Positions 40,459 to 50,533 of a stretch of DNA of 64,000 nt are shown here, in pieces (positions within the stretch are counted from its first letter, which is position 1; the number at the start of each line of letters is the position of its first letter). The position numbers were made by a program, and so were the translations under genes. The stretch is from assembly GCA_014534235.1 (NCBI GenBank), contig JACVRW010000002.1, forward strand, positions 27,257-91,256, given 5' to 3'. Below the pieces are notes generated by a model. It saw nothing but the letters and a program-made list of their open reading frames with translations. It searched no databases and was not told the origin of the DNA. This stretch comes from Thermoleophilaceae bacterium. Its GTDB lineage: Bacteria; Actinomycetota; Thermoleophilia; Solirubrobacterales; Thermoleophilaceae.

Positions 40459-41123
40459 GCCGACTCGGCGGCGGGCGAGCCGCCACGCCGCCGCCGGGAG
40501 CGCACGACGAGGTAGATCACGCCGATCACGATGCCCGCCGCCACCGCGTAGTCGACGTAGTGGAGGCTGTCCTTCCAGCGCTCCCAGTTGTCACCGGCCT
40601 GCTTTCCGATGAAGGTGAGCATCAGCACCCAGGGGATGCAGCCGGCGAGGGTGAGCGCGCTGAAGCGCCAGAAGGGCATCCGCGCCACGCCCGCCGGCAG
40701 CGAGATGAACGTGCGGATGATCGGCAGCATCCGGGTGAAGAAGACGGTGGCGTCGCCGTGGCGCTCGAACCAGCGGTCCGCCCACTCGAGGTGGGACGTC
40801 TTTACGTGGATCTTTCGTCCGTGCTTCTCGAGGAGGTCCACCCGACCGATGTAGCCGAGCCAGTAGGCGAGCCAGGAGCCGACGAGGTTGGCGAGGGAGC
40901 CCACCGCGGTGGCGGCAAAGAGGCTGTACTCGCCGCGCGATACGTTGAACCCGGCGAACAGCATGGTGGCCTCGCTCGGCACCGGAATGCAGGCGCTCTC
41001 CAGGAGCATCAGCACGAACACCCCGGGCAGCCCCATCGCGTCGACGACGTCCACGGCGACCTGGACGATCGGGTCCGTGAGCGAGGCGATGTGCACCTGG
41101 GACAGGAGGTCGAAGCGCATCAA
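40455..41123 (-). CDS. DedA family (SNARE-associated) membrane protein
   Basis: GVFVLMLLESACIPVPSEATMLFAGF...FTRMLPIIRTFISLPAGVARMPFWRFSALTLAGC. Confidence 0.93.
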   Translation of the reverse strand: MMRFDLLSQVHIASLTDPIVQVAVDVVDAMGLPGVFVLMLLESACIPVPSEATMLFAGFNVSRGEYSLFAATAVGSLANLVGSWLAYWLGYIGRVDLLEKHGRKIHVKTSHLEWADRWFERHGDATVFFTRMLPIIRTFISLPAGVARMPFWRFSALTLAGCIPWVLMLTFIGKQAGDNWERWKDSLHYVDYAVAAGIVIGVIYLVVRSRRRRGGSPAAESA

Positions 41124-41183
41124 TCAGAACGCGGGGCAGGATGCCCTGCGGCGGTACCGTCGAAGTAGCGTAGCTGGCTCTCC

Positions 41184-42224
41184 ATGACCGAAGTTCCATT
41201 GTTCGCAACGAGCCTGGCGCCCTACAACGATCGCCTGACGGAGGCGATCGCCCGCGTGATCCCGACCCGCAGGTTCATCCTCGGTCCGGAGGTCGAGGCC
41301 TTCGAGCGCGAGTTCGCCGACTACCTCGGCGTCGGGCACTGCGTCGGGGTTGGCAACGGGACGGACGGGCTCACGATCGCGCTGCGCGCTCTGGGGATCG
41401 CCCCGGGCGACGAGGTCGTGATGCCGTCGTTCACGTTCTACGCAACAGCAGAGGCGGCGATCACCGCCGGCGCCAAGCCGGTCTTCTGCGACATCGACCT
41501 CGACACGTTCTGCGTGACGGTCGACACGGTCCGCGAGGCCCTGACCCCGCGCACCAAGGCGATCGTTCCGGTCCACCTGTTCGGCAACCCTGCGCCGGTG
41601 CCGGACCTGCGCGAGTTCGGGCTGCCGATCCTGGAGGACGCCGCGCAGGCCGCCGGCGCGTCGCTCGACGGCGTCAAGGCGGGCGCGCTCGGCGACGCCG
41701 CGGCGTTCTCCTTCTTCCCCTCGAAGAACCTCCCCTGCCTGGGCGACGGCGGGGCGATCACGACCGACGACGACGACGTCGCCGAGCGCGCACGGGTGCT
41801 TCGGTTCCACGGCTCGAAGGACAAATCGACCTTCATCGAGGTCGGCTACAACTCCCGCCTCGACGAGGTGCAGGCGGCCGCCCTGCGGGTGCTGCTCCCC
41901 GAGCTCGACGGGTGGAACGCGAAGCGGCGAGAGGCGGCAGCGGCGTACGAGCGGGTGGGCCTTGGGGAGCACGTAACGCTGCCGAAGGCGACCGACGGCG
42001 CCCAGCACGCGTACCACCTCTATGTCGTACGCGGGGAGAACCTGCCGCTCGGGCGAGGCTACTACCGCGTGCCCGTGCACCGCCAGCCCGCGATTGCGTC
42101 CGACGCGGACCTACCGGCGACGGAGGAGGCAGCCCGGACCAACGTCGCGCTGCCGATGGGGCCCGAGCTGACCGAGGATCAGGTCCGGACGGTGGTCGAG
42201 GCGTGCGCATCTCGGTCGACCTGA
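41184..42224 (+). CDS. DegT/DnrJ/EryC1/StrS sugar aminotransferase
   Basis: VGNGTDGLTIALRALGIAPGDEVVMPSFTFYATAEAAITAGAKPVFCDID...FSFFPSKNLPCLGDGGAI...GYNSRLDEVQAA. Confidence 0.92.
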   Translation: MTEVPLFATSLAPYNDRLTEAIARVIPTRRFILGPEVEAFEREFADYLGVGHCVGVGNGTDGLTIALRALGIAPGDEVVMPSFTFYATAEAAITAGAKPVFCDIDLDTFCVTVDTVREALTPRTKAIVPVHLFGNPAPVPDLREFGLPILEDAAQAAGASLDGVKAGALGDAAAFSFFPSKNLPCLGDGGAITTDDDDVAERARVLRFHGSKDKSTFIEVGYNSRLDEVQAAALRVLLPELDGWNAKRREAAAAYERVGLGEHVTLPKATDGAQHAYHLYVVRGENLPLGRGYYRVPVHRQPAIASDADLPATEEAARTNVALPMGPELTEDQVRTVVEACASRST

Positions 42225-42573
42225 CGAAGGGCCCGCATGTGCTCGTCATGCGCCCGCTGATCGAGGCGATGCGGGGGGACGGGCACTACGGGTGGGCCGT
42301 GGCGTGCAGAGCCCCGTCGCGTACGCGCGCGTCGTCGTCCCCGCGGGCGGTACGATGAGCCACGAGGCCGTCGCCCTCGGGACTCCGGTCTACACGGCCT
42401 TCGAGGGGCGGCTGGGGGCCGTCGATGAGGTGCCTCTCCGCGAGGGGCGCCTGCGCAGCATCGATGATCCCCGGGAAATCGTGGTGGAACGGCGGCGCGC
42501 GAACGGAGAGTTGCGCGTCCGGCGCGACCCCGGCGAACTCGTCAAACTGCTGCTTTCCGCGACCGATCGATGA
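42203..42573 (+). pseudogene. DUF354-like glycan biosynthesis gene remnant (internal deletion)
   Basis: N-terminal frame VRISVDLTKGPHVLVMRPLIEAMRGDGH and, in a different frame, C-terminal YARVVVPAGGTMSHEAVALGTPVYTAFEGRLGAVDEVPLREGRLRSIDDPREI; central part absent. Confidence 0.75.
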
Positions 42574-44444
42574 GACACTTCGGCTCCTCCGTGACCGTGC
42601 GCCGCCTGGGACAGGTCGGCGTGGACGCGGCGCTCCTCGCCGCCGCGTACGCGCTCGCGTACGTCCTGCGCTTCGAGGACGGCATTCCGGCGCGTTACGA
42701 GGAGCTGCTCGAGGACACGATTGTGTTCGCCGTCGCGATGAAGCTCGTCATATTCGCGGCGTTCGGGTTGTACTCGAAGCTCTGGCGATTCGTCGACCAG
42801 CGCGACTTCGTCGCGATCGTCAAGGCGGTGGTGGTCTCGAGCTTCGTGCTGATCGCCGCTCTCTTCCTGCTCTCGTTCGGTCGCCACGACCCTCCGCGCG
42901 GTGTCATCGCGCTCGACTTCCTGCTCGCGCTGGCTTTCGTCGCCGGTTCCCGCTTCGTCGTGCGCGCCCTGTTCGAGCGTCCGGAACGTGGCACGTTGCT
43001 CGAGCGCGCCGCCCGAGAGGTGCTGATCGTCGGCGCGGGCAACGGCGGCCAGCAGGTAGCGGGCGAGCTGCGGCGCAACCCCGGTCTCCGGTCGGCGCCG
43101 ATCGGATACGTGGACGACGACCCGCGCAAGCAGAACATGCGGATCGCGGGGCACAAGGTGCTGGGCACCACGGCCGACCTCCCGCGGGTACTCGACGACA
43201 CGGAGCCGGACGAGGTCATCATCGCCATTCCGTCCGCCCCCGGGACGCTGCGGCAGCGGGTTGTCACCGCGTGTCGCGAGCGGGGCATCCCGGTGCGGAC
43301 GCTGCCTACCACCTTCGAGCTCCTCTCCGGGGGCGTGAACCTCATGCGCCAGGTTCGCGAGGTGCGGGTGGAGGACGTGCTCGGCCGCGAGCCCGTGCGC
43401 GTCCAGATCGACCGGGTGGGCGCCTACCTGAGCGGACGGGTGGTGCTGGTGACCGGCGCCGGAGGCTCCATCGGCGCTGAGCTCTGCCGGCAGATCGCCC
43501 GCGTGGGCCCTAAGCGGCTCGTCATGGTCGAGAACGCCGAGAACGCCCTCTTCGAGATCCGGCGCGAGCTGGAAGAGGAGCGACACTTCGCGCGCGCTGC
43601 GCCGGTGCTCGCGGACTGCAAGGACGCCACCCGCATGCGCGAGGTCTTCGACGAGCAGCGGCCGTCCGTGGTCTTCCACGCCGCCGCCTACAAGCACGTT
43701 CCGCTGATGGAGGAGAACCCGGTCGAGGCGGTGCGCAACAACGCGGTGGCGACCCGGATCGTGGCGGCGGCCGCCGGCGAGGCCGGCGCCGAGCGGTTTC
43801 TACTCGTGTCGACGGACAAGGCGGTCAGCCCAGCCACCGTCATGGGCGCCTCGAAGGCCCTTGCCGAGTGGGCGGTGGAGGCGGCGCAGAACCGCTGGAA
43901 GGGAACGCGCTACGCGTCTGTGCGATTCGGCAACGTGCTCGGCTCCTCCGGATCGGTGGTCGAGATCTTCCGCCGGCAGATACAGCAGGGCGGGCCGGTC
44001 ACCGTGACCGACCCGAAGATGACGCGCTACTTCATGACGATCCCCGAGGCGGTCCAGCTCATCATCCGCTCCGGCGAGCTGGCGACGGGCGGAGAGGTCT
44101 TCGTCCTCGAGATGGGCGACCCGGTGAAGATCGTCGAGCTCGCCCGCAACATGATCCGGCTCGCCGGCTACGAGCCGGAGGTCGACATCGCGATCGAGAT
44201 CGTCGGCCGGCGGCCCGGCGAGAAGCTCCACGAGGAGCTCTTCCACCCCGGCGAGCGGCCGCAGCCGACGCCCGCCGAGAAGATCGTGTGTGCGGTGCAG
44301 CGGCCGCTCGACCCGCAGTGGGTGGAGAGCGCGTTCGCGCGCATCGAGGAGCTCGTCTACGCGGGGGACGCGGCGGCGCTCGCCGCGGCGGTGACCGAGC
44401 TGTCCGCCGACCGCGCGCTGGCGATCTCGGGCGGAGGGCCGTAG
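42570..44444 (+). CDS. CapD/WbpM-type nucleoside-diphosphate-sugar epimerase/dehydratase (polysaccharide biosynthesis)
   Basis: N-terminal TMs, VLIVGAGNGGQQVAGELRRNP, VLVTGAGGSIGAELCRQIARVGPKRLVMVENAENALFEIRREL, VVFHAAAYKHVPLMEENPVEAV. Confidence 0.93.
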   Translation: MRHFGSSVTVRRLGQVGVDAALLAAAYALAYVLRFEDGIPARYEELLEDTIVFAVAMKLVIFAAFGLYSKLWRFVDQRDFVAIVKAVVVSSFVLIAALFLLSFGRHDPPRGVIALDFLLALAFVAGSRFVVRALFERPERGTLLERAAREVLIVGAGNGGQQVAGELRRNPGLRSAPIGYVDDDPRKQNMRIAGHKVLGTTADLPRVLDDTEPDEVIIAIPSAPGTLRQRVVTACRERGIPVRTLPTTFELLSGGVNLMRQVREVRVEDVLGREPVRVQIDRVGAYLSGRVVLVTGAGGSIGAELCRQIARVGPKRLVMVENAENALFEIRRELEEERHFARAAPVLADCKDATRMREVFDEQRPSVVFHAAAYKHVPLMEENPVEAVRNNAVATRIVAAAAGEAGAERFLLVSTDKAVSPATVMGASKALAEWAVEAAQNRWKGTRYASVRFGNVLGSSGSVVEIFRRQIQQGGPVTVTDPKMTRYFMTIPEAVQLIIRSGELATGGEVFVLEMGDPVKIVELARNMIRLAGYEPEVDIAIEIVGRRPGEKLHEELFHPGERPQPTPAEKIVCAVQRPLDPQWVESAFARIEELVYAGDAAALAAAVTELSADRALAISGGGP

Positions 44445-44509
44445 GCATATAGCGCCCGAGCAGGGTGGCGGAGCCCGCCGCCCCAGCGGCTAAGGTTCGA
44501 CCCTGCTCC

Positions 44510-46144
44510 ATGGAGATGATCGAGCAGATCGGCGCGTACGCCGGGCTCGCTTCCATCGTTGGCCTTGCGATCCTTGCGGCCCTCTACTTCTCGCAGGCGC
44601 GGGACGTGAAGCGGCTGCGCGAATGGGCCGGCCGAGCCCCTGAGCGGGCCGCGGAGCAGGCCTCGCCGCAGCAGCCGATCCGCGGTCGGGTGATCGCGCA
44701 GCCGCAGCCGCGGCCGGGGGCCGCCGACGGGCCCGCGCCAAAGCCGACGGGCGCACCGGCTTCGGCGCCCGCCTCCGGAGGTGCCCCGGCGCCCGCCTCC
44801 GGAGGTGCCCCGGCGCCCGCCTCCGGAGGTGCCCCGGCGCCCGCCTCGGCAGCAGCCCAGGGACGCACGCAGGCGGGACCGCCCGGAGCGCCGGGACCGG
44901 AACCCACCCCCGGAGGCACGCAGCGCCCGGCGCCCGCTCCCCGAGGCGCACCCGGGCCGGGGCCCGCGCCGGCCGGCGCTCCGCAACCAGCGCCCGGACC
45001 CGCGGCGCCGCAGCCTCCGGGCGTACCCCAGCCCGCGCCCGCCGCCGCGGCGGCGACAGGTGCCGGACCCGCTGCCGCCACCTCCGCCGCCGGGGACAGG
45101 CAACCCGCCCCGGGCGGAGCGAACGCGGGCACTGCCGCCTCCCCCACACCGGCCATGGCGGACGCCGCGCCGGCTCCGCAGACGGGGCAGCCCGCGCCGG
45201 CCGGCGGAAACTCGGACGGTGCTCCGGCGCCGACTTCGAGCGTCGGCCAAGCGGGTGGACAAGCCGCCGCGAAACAAGACGCCGCACCGGCGCCGTCGGA
45301 GCCGGCGGCGGCCGGTGGCGAGGCAAGGCCCGAGCCGGGTGGCGACGCTGGGCCAGCAGGCGCCACGCGGGCCGCCAAGCCGGACGGCGGCCCTGAGACG
45401 GCGGCCGGCACTCGCGCGTCCGTGGGGCCGGAGTCCCGCGCCCCAGACACACGTTCCGGGGCCGCTTCGGCACCTCCTGCGGCGGGTCCCGCCGCCGGGG
45501 TAAGGCCTCCCCCCGCGGTTCCCGGCGGCCCGGTTCGCCCCGCGCGCCCACCGTACCGAGTGCCCGAGGGCCCGGGCGGCCCGCCACGGCCTGCGTCACA
45601 GAAGACAGTCATGGTGCCACCGCCCCGCGAGCCGTGGTACAGGCGGCTCACGGCGAGCCCGCGGTACATGGTGCTGGCGATCGCGGGCGTGCTGATCGTG
45701 GGCGGCGGGGCCGTCTTCGGGATCGTGCAGCTGACCGGTGACGACGAGGCCGGCAGCGCGGGCCAGGAGACGCAAGGGACCGGCGGGGGAGCGAGTGCGG
45801 GCACTCAGGACGGTGACCGCGGGGGTCCCCGACGCGCCGCGGTCAATCCGGCGAACGTCACCGTGGCCGTCTTGAACGGCACCACGGTGCCGGGGCTGGC
45901 GGCCTCGATCGGCGATCGCGTGGAGCAGTTGGGCTTCCAGCTCGGCACGGTGGCCAACGGGCCCGACCAGGGACAGCAGCGGGCGGAGTCGGTCGTGATG
46001 TTCACCCCCGGCGCGAAGCGCGAGGCGGCAGTGGTCAGCCGGAAGCTCGGGATTCCGCAGCGCGAGCCGGCGGATCCCGCGAGTCAGGGCCTGGCCGGCA
46101 ACGCCACGGTCGTGGTGATCGCGGGCGCCGACCGGACGCAGTAG
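44510..46144 (+). CDS. membrane protein with long Pro/Ala/Gly-rich region and C-terminal LytR_C domain
   Basis: TM near N-term and YMVLAIAGVLIVGGGAVFGIVQL; C-terminal VTVAVLNGTTVPGLAASIGDRVEQLGFQLGTVANGP. Confidence 0.75.
   Translation: MEMIEQIGAYAGLASIVGLAILAALYFSQARDVKRLREWAGRAPERAAEQASPQQPIRGRVIAQPQPRPGAADGPAPKPTGAPASAPASGGAPAPASGGAPAPASGGAPAPASAAAQGRTQAGPPGAPGPEPTPGGTQRPAPAPRGAPGPGPAPAGAPQPAPGPAAPQPPGVPQPAPAAAAATGAGPAAATSAAGDRQPAPGGANAGTAASPTPAMADAAPAPQTGQPAPAGGNSDGAPAPTSSVGQAGGQAAAKQDAAPAPSEPAAAGGEARPEPGGDAGPAGATRAAKPDGGPETAAGTRASVGPESRAPDTRSGAASAPPAAGPAAGVRPPPAVPGGPVRPARPPYRVPEGPGGPPRPASQKTVMVPPPREPWYRRLTASPRYMVLAIAGVLIVGGGAVFGIVQLTGDDEAGSAGQETQGTGGGASAGTQDGDRGGPRRAAVNPANVTVAVLNGTTVPGLAASIGDRVEQLGFQLGTVANGPDQGQQRAESVVMFTPGAKREAAVVSRKLGIPQREPADPASQGLAGNATVVVIAGADRTQ
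44764..44847 (+). repeat. 24-bp tandem repeat GGCGCCCGCCTCCGGAGGTGCCCC x3.5
   Basis: Three exact copies (44764, 44788, 44812) and a half copy; encodes repeated APASGG. Confidence 0.95.
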
Positions 46145-46179
46145 CCCTCCGCCGGCGAGGCGAAGAAGGCCGCTCCCGC

Positions 46180-49100
46180 CTATCGCGGGGCGAGCGTCCG
46201 GGCACGCTCGGCGAGATGCGGCACGCCGAGCGCCTCGGTCTCCGCCGCGGCGACGTCGAGCAGCTCACGCCCACGTTCCGGATCGGCTGCCACGAGCACC
46301 TGGCCGGCGAGCAGGCGCGACCGTGCGGCCTCAAGGGGCCGATCCAGCGTCCGCCACGCCTGGGCGGCCTCGATGAGCAACCTCGCGCCCTCCTCGGGGT
46401 CGTCAGTCGCCGCCCCACGGGCCTCGAGCGCCGCGGCGCTTCCGACCGGATAGTGCAAGCGCTCGGCGAGCTCGGCGGCCTCCGCCGCCGCCTCCTCCGC
46501 GGCTTCGCGCCGGCCATCGAGCGCCAGGATGACCGCCCGCATGCTGGTCGCCTGGATCGACTGGGCGATCAGCCCCGCGCGTTCACAGACGTCGATCGCG
46601 CGGTCGAGGGCCGCGGTCGCGGCGTCGAAGTCGCCGGCGTCACGGAGCGCGAACGCGAGCCCGTACAGCGCCTGGAACGCCAGCTCGGACCAGCCCACCT
46701 GCTCGGCCAGCTCGTTGGCGCGCTCGAAGAGGAACGTGGCCTCCTGAAGCCGCCCCTCACGCCATCTGAGGAGCCCCTGCAACGTGTAGGGGAGGCTGAG
46801 CTTCCCGATGAGCCCCTCGCGCTCGGCGAGCTCGGTGCTCGCCTGGGTCCGCTCCTTTACCCGGTCCCAGTTGGCGCAGTACGACGCCAGCTGCGCGAGC
46901 GAGGCGTTCAACTCCACCTGTGCCGGCAGCACCCCGACTTCCTCCGCCAGCGCCAGCGCCTCCTCGAACGCCGCCTGGGCGCCGGTGATGTCCGCCTCGG
47001 CGATCTCGAGGTGCCGGCCGAGGGCCGACAGCGCGAGGATCGTCTCGCCCTGATCGGATCCGCGCGCCAGTTCCACGGCACGCTCCAGGTTCTCGCGCGC
47101 CTTCTCCGTATTGCCGATACGGCCGAACACCCGCCCGAAGATCCCGTGCGCGCGGCTGGCGGCGCTCGTCTCGCCGAGCCGCTCCGCGAGCCGGAGCGCC
47201 TTCTCCGACGCGTAGATCGCAAGCATGTTGTCGCCCGTGTGGAGATAGAGCCACGCGGCTTCCTCGTACAGCCGGACGAGCTCGAGCTTCGGCGGTCCGT
47301 CCTTCAACAGGTTGATGCCCTTCTGGTAGTGCTCGATCGCTGCCTTGCGCTCGCCCTTGTGCGACAGCGCGGCGCCGATCTTGCGGTGCAGGTCCGCCAC
47401 CCGCTCGAGGTCCTCCTGGCCGCGGTGCCAGTCGAGGCAGTCATTCCAGACCGTGATCGCCTCGTCCACGCGACCCAGGCGGAGGGACACGTCCCCCAGC
47501 TTCTCCCCGATCCGGACGAGCGTGGCGCGGTCCCCCGGCTCGCCGGGCTGGACCCCGCCGCCGACATCGAGGGCGTGGCGGTAGTGCGCTGCCGCCTCGC
47601 GGTTCGAGTAGAGCCTCGCCGCCGCGTCGCCCGCCTCCTCGAGGAACCGCACGCCGCGTTCGCGCATCACGCTCAGCTCGTCCGGCGGAAGCCCGCCCTC
47701 TCGACCGAGCGCCGCCGCCCGGCCGTAGTGCTCCGCGAGCAGCGCGACGACCTCGTCCGCGCGGTCGCCGGCGCGTTCCTCGATGAAGGCACCCACCTCG
47801 AAGTGCTTACGAGAGCGGACCGCCTTCGGCAGCATCCCGTACGCCACGTCGCGGGTCAGGACGTGCTTGAACGCCAGCTCTCGCTCGCCGGCCAGCCGGC
47901 CCCCCGCGCCGGGGACCAGGATGTCCTTCTCCTGCAGCGAGCGCAGGGCACGGCTCAGGTTGCGGCCCTCGGCGTGCGCGATCGCGGCAAGCGAGCCCTC
48001 CCAGAAGGTCCGCCCCACGACGGCCGCCTGCTGGACCAGGCGCCGCTCGAACGGGGCGAGCGCGTCGAGGCGGGCGGCGAGGACCGCCTGAACAGTCTCC
48101 GGGAGCTGCTCTGTCTGGCCGCCCTCCTCGCGGATCCGTCGGGCCATCTCCTCCGCGAACAGGGGATTCCCACCCGAGCGCTCGGCGACCGCCGGCACCA
48201 CCTCGTCGCCCTCCGGTATGAGCGCGGCGACCAGCTCGCGTGCCTCGCTCTCGCTGAGCGGGTCGAGCAGCAGCTGCGTCGCGGACCGGCGACCACCGCC
48301 CCAGCTGGGGCGGCGGTCGAGCAGCTCGTCGCGAGCGAGGCACACGAGCATGAGGGGCGCCCGCACCCACTGGGCCAGGTGCTCGATGGCGTCGAGCATG
48401 CCGTCGTCGGCCCAGTGGATGTCCTCGAACGCGATAACGAATGGCCGGCGGTTGGCGATAGCCTCGGTGCCGGCGCGGAGCGCCGAGAAGAACGACTCGC
48501 GCAGGCGCTCGGGATCCCGCTCGTCCGGCGCGAGCTCGGGCGGGACGTCCACGCCGAGCAGGCGTCCGATCAGCGCGGCCTTGCGCTCGCCCTCGCCGTT
48601 GCCGTCGAAGAGGTTACGCGCATAGCCGGAAAGCTTTCGCCACGCCTCCTCGGACGAATCCGAGTCGACGATGCCGCATTCCGCCCGCAGCACCTCGCCC
48701 AGTGCCCAGAAGACGATGCCGGTGCCGTACGGCAGGCACCGTCCCGTGCGCACGGTGGGTTCGCTTGGGTGCTCCGCGAGGCGGCGTTGGAACTCCTTCA
48801 GCAGCCGCGACTTGCCCACCCCAGCCTCTCCCACGATGGTAACGAGCTGTGGCGACCCCTCGCGGACGACTCGCTCATACAGGGTCTCGAGCGCGGCCAG
48901 CTCGTCGTCTCGACCGACGAGCGGAGACTGGCGTGCCGGCGCCGTCCGCCCAACCGCGTGCGCGGCGATCAGGCCGACGGCCTCCCAGGCCGGCACCGGC
49001 TCCGACTTGCCCTTGAGCTCGAGCGGCTCGAGGGCTGAGTACCGCACCGCCTCGCTCGACGCCCGCATCGTCCGCTCGCCAACCGTGACGCTCCCCGGAC

Positions 49101-49710
49101 GCGCCGCGCTCTGGAGCCGGGCCGCCACGTTGACCGTGTCACCCACGACCGTGTAGTCCTGGCCCACCGCGCCGGCGAGGACCTCGCCGGTGTTGACGCC
49201 CACGCGCAGGTCGAGGTGCTCGCCGGGCGGGAGGCTCTCGTTGATCTCCGCCATCGCGGCCTGCATGCCAAGGCCGGCACGCACGCTGCGCTCGGCGTCG
49301 TCCTCGTGGGCGACGGGCGCGCCGAAGATCGCCATGACGTTGTCGCCGATGTACTTGTCGACCGTGCCGCCGTAGCGCTCGACCTCCTGGCCGAGCCGCA
49401 TGAGCGCCCGGTCGACGAGCGCCTTAACGGCCTCGGGGTCCATCCGCTCGGCGACCGCGGTGTAGCCCGAGAGGTCCGCGAACAGCACGGTGACCTGACG
49501 CCGCTCCTCGGGAGGGGGCTCGGGCTGAGCCGGTACGGGGGCCTGCAGCGCGTCGAGCGCGCTGCCGCAGTTCATGCAGAAGCGCGCCTCGGGCGGTGCC
49601 GGCGTGCCGCAGGAGGGACAGCGGCGCTCGAGGCGAGCGCCGCACCCCATGCAGAAGCGGGCGCCCGCCGGGTTCTCGGTTCCGCAGGCTCCGCAGGTGA
49701 GGGCGCTCAT
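46180..49710 (-). CDS. class III nucleotidyl cyclase - AAA ATPase - TPR protein with N-terminal zinc ribbons
   Basis: CGACGTENPAGARFCMGCGARLERRCPSCGTPAPPEARFCMNCGS; VTVLFADLSGYTAVAERMDPE; VTIVGEAGVGKSRLLKEF; TPR-like C-terminus. Confidence 0.92.
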   Translation of the reverse strand: MSALTCGACGTENPAGARFCMGCGARLERRCPSCGTPAPPEARFCMNCGSALDALQAPVPAQPEPPPEERRQVTVLFADLSGYTAVAERMDPEAVKALVDRALMRLGQEVERYGGTVDKYIGDNVMAIFGAPVAHEDDAERSVRAGLGMQAAMAEINESLPPGEHLDLRVGVNTGEVLAGAVGQDYTVVGDTVNVAARLQSAARPGSVTVGERTMRASSEAVRYSALEPLELKGKSEPVPAWEAVGLIAAHAVGRTAPARQSPLVGRDDELAALETLYERVVREGSPQLVTIVGEAGVGKSRLLKEFQRRLAEHPSEPTVRTGRCLPYGTGIVFWALGEVLRAECGIVDSDSSEEAWRKLSGYARNLFDGNGEGERKAALIGRLLGVDVPPELAPDERDPERLRESFFSALRAGTEAIANRRPFVIAFEDIHWADDGMLDAIEHLAQWVRAPLMLVCLARDELLDRRPSWGGGRRSATQLLLDPLSESEARELVAALIPEGDEVVPAVAERSGGNPLFAEEMARRIREEGGQTEQLPETVQAVLAARLDALAPFERRLVQQAAVVGRTFWEGSLAAIAHAEGRNLSRALRSLQEKDILVPGAGGRLAGERELAFKHVLTRDVAYGMLPKAVRSRKHFEVGAFIEERAGDRADEVVALLAEHYGRAAALGREGGLPPDELSVMRERGVRFLEEAGDAAARLYSNREAAAHYRHALDVGGGVQPGEPGDRATLVRIGEKLGDVSLRLGRVDEAITVWNDCLDWHRGQEDLERVADLHRKIGAALSHKGERKAAIEHYQKGINLLKDGPPKLELVRLYEEAAWLYLHTGDNMLAIYASEKALRLAERLGETSAASRAHGIFGRVFGRIGNTEKARENLERAVELARGSDQGETILALSALGRHLEIAEADITGAQAAFEEALALAEEVGVLPAQVELNASLAQLASYCANWDRVKERTQASTELAEREGLIGKLSLPYTLQGLLRWREGRLQEATFLFERANELAEQVGWSELAFQALYGLAFALRDAGDFDAATAALDRAIDVCERAGLIAQSIQATSMRAVILALDGRREAAEEAAAEAAELAERLHYPVGSAAALEARGAATDDPEEGARLLIEAAQAWRTLDRPLEAARSRLLAGQVLVAADPERGRELLDVAAAETEALGVPHLAERARTLAPR

Positions 49711-49762
49711 GGACCGAGCCTACCCGCCCGGGACGGCGGCGCTATGTGACGGCCGACACATT

Positions 49763-50533
49763 TCACGGAATTCGCCCGGCGTCCCGGTAGACGTCGGCGA
49801 CCTCGGCGAGCAGCGCGTCGTCCACAAGCGTCAGCCGCCGCCCGTCCACGTCGAGCACTGCGCCGGGGTAGGGCGGATACCAGAAGGCGCGAAGCTTCCG
49901 CTCCAGGTCGTCGCCGGCGCGCACGACGCGCAGCCACTCGAACTCGGCCCAGTCGACGTACCGGCCGGGCGCGGCCTGGGGCTCCCGCGGCAGCTCCTCG
50001 CCGGCGAGCACCCTCGTCATCACCCGCCGGAACAGCGCGAGCAGCCGCTCCTGGCTGTGAAGGTCGAGCGAGAAGGCGGTCTCCGCCCGCTCGTCGATCG
50101 GGAACCGGTCGACCTCGACCAGGTCGCCGGTGTCGAAGCCCTCGTCGACGAAGTGGCAGGAGACCCCCCACTCGGAGCGGCCCTCGAGGATCGCGACGTT
50201 GTAGCCGCCGAGGCCGCGGAAGTCGGGCAGCGGGGCGGGATGGAAGTTGAGGCATCCGATCCGTCCAAGCGACAAGAGCGGCTCGCGGATCAGCTTCCAG
50301 AACAGGAACGAGATCACCAGGTCGACGTCGGCGGGCGGCGCGGCGTAGAGCTCGTCGTCCGTTACGAGCGGCAGCCCGTGGCGCTCGGCCAGGAGGTCGA
50401 GCCGCTGCTCCTCACGGGTCCATCGATCCGGTTGCGACGCCACGACGGCCAGGACCTCCACGCCCCGCTCCACGAGCGAGGCGAGGGCGCCCACCGCGGA
50501 GCGCTTGCACTTCCCCATGAACACGACCCTCAA
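49763..50533 (-). CDS. formyltransferase family protein (methionyl-tRNA/sugar formyltransferase fold)
   Basis: LRVVFMGKCKRSAVGALASLVERGVEVLAVV...LNFHPAPLPDFRGLGGYNVAILEGRSEWGVSCHFVDEGFDTGDLV; TTG start in TTGA overlap. Confidence 0.85.
   Translation of the reverse strand: MRVVFMGKCKRSAVGALASLVERGVEVLAVVASQPDRWTREEQRLDLLAERHGLPLVTDDELYAAPPADVDLVISFLFWKLIREPLLSLGRIGCLNFHPAPLPDFRGLGGYNVAILEGRSEWGVSCHFVDEGFDTGDLVEVDRFPIDERAETAFSLDLHSQERLLALFRRVMTRVLAGEELPREPQAAPGRYVDWAEFEWLRVVRAGDDLERKLRAFWYPPYPGAVLDVDGRRLTLVDDALLAEVADVYRDAGRIP

Noticed and set aside
44490-45804. Long minus-strand ORFs opposite the Pro/Ala-rich LytR_C gene
   Set aside because: Antisense of a GC-rich repetitive region; no domain signatures.
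46216-49038. 940-aa plus ORF antisense to the cyclase/ATPase gene
   Set aside because: Composition is typical of a shadow ORF in high-GC DNA; the minus strand has clear domains.
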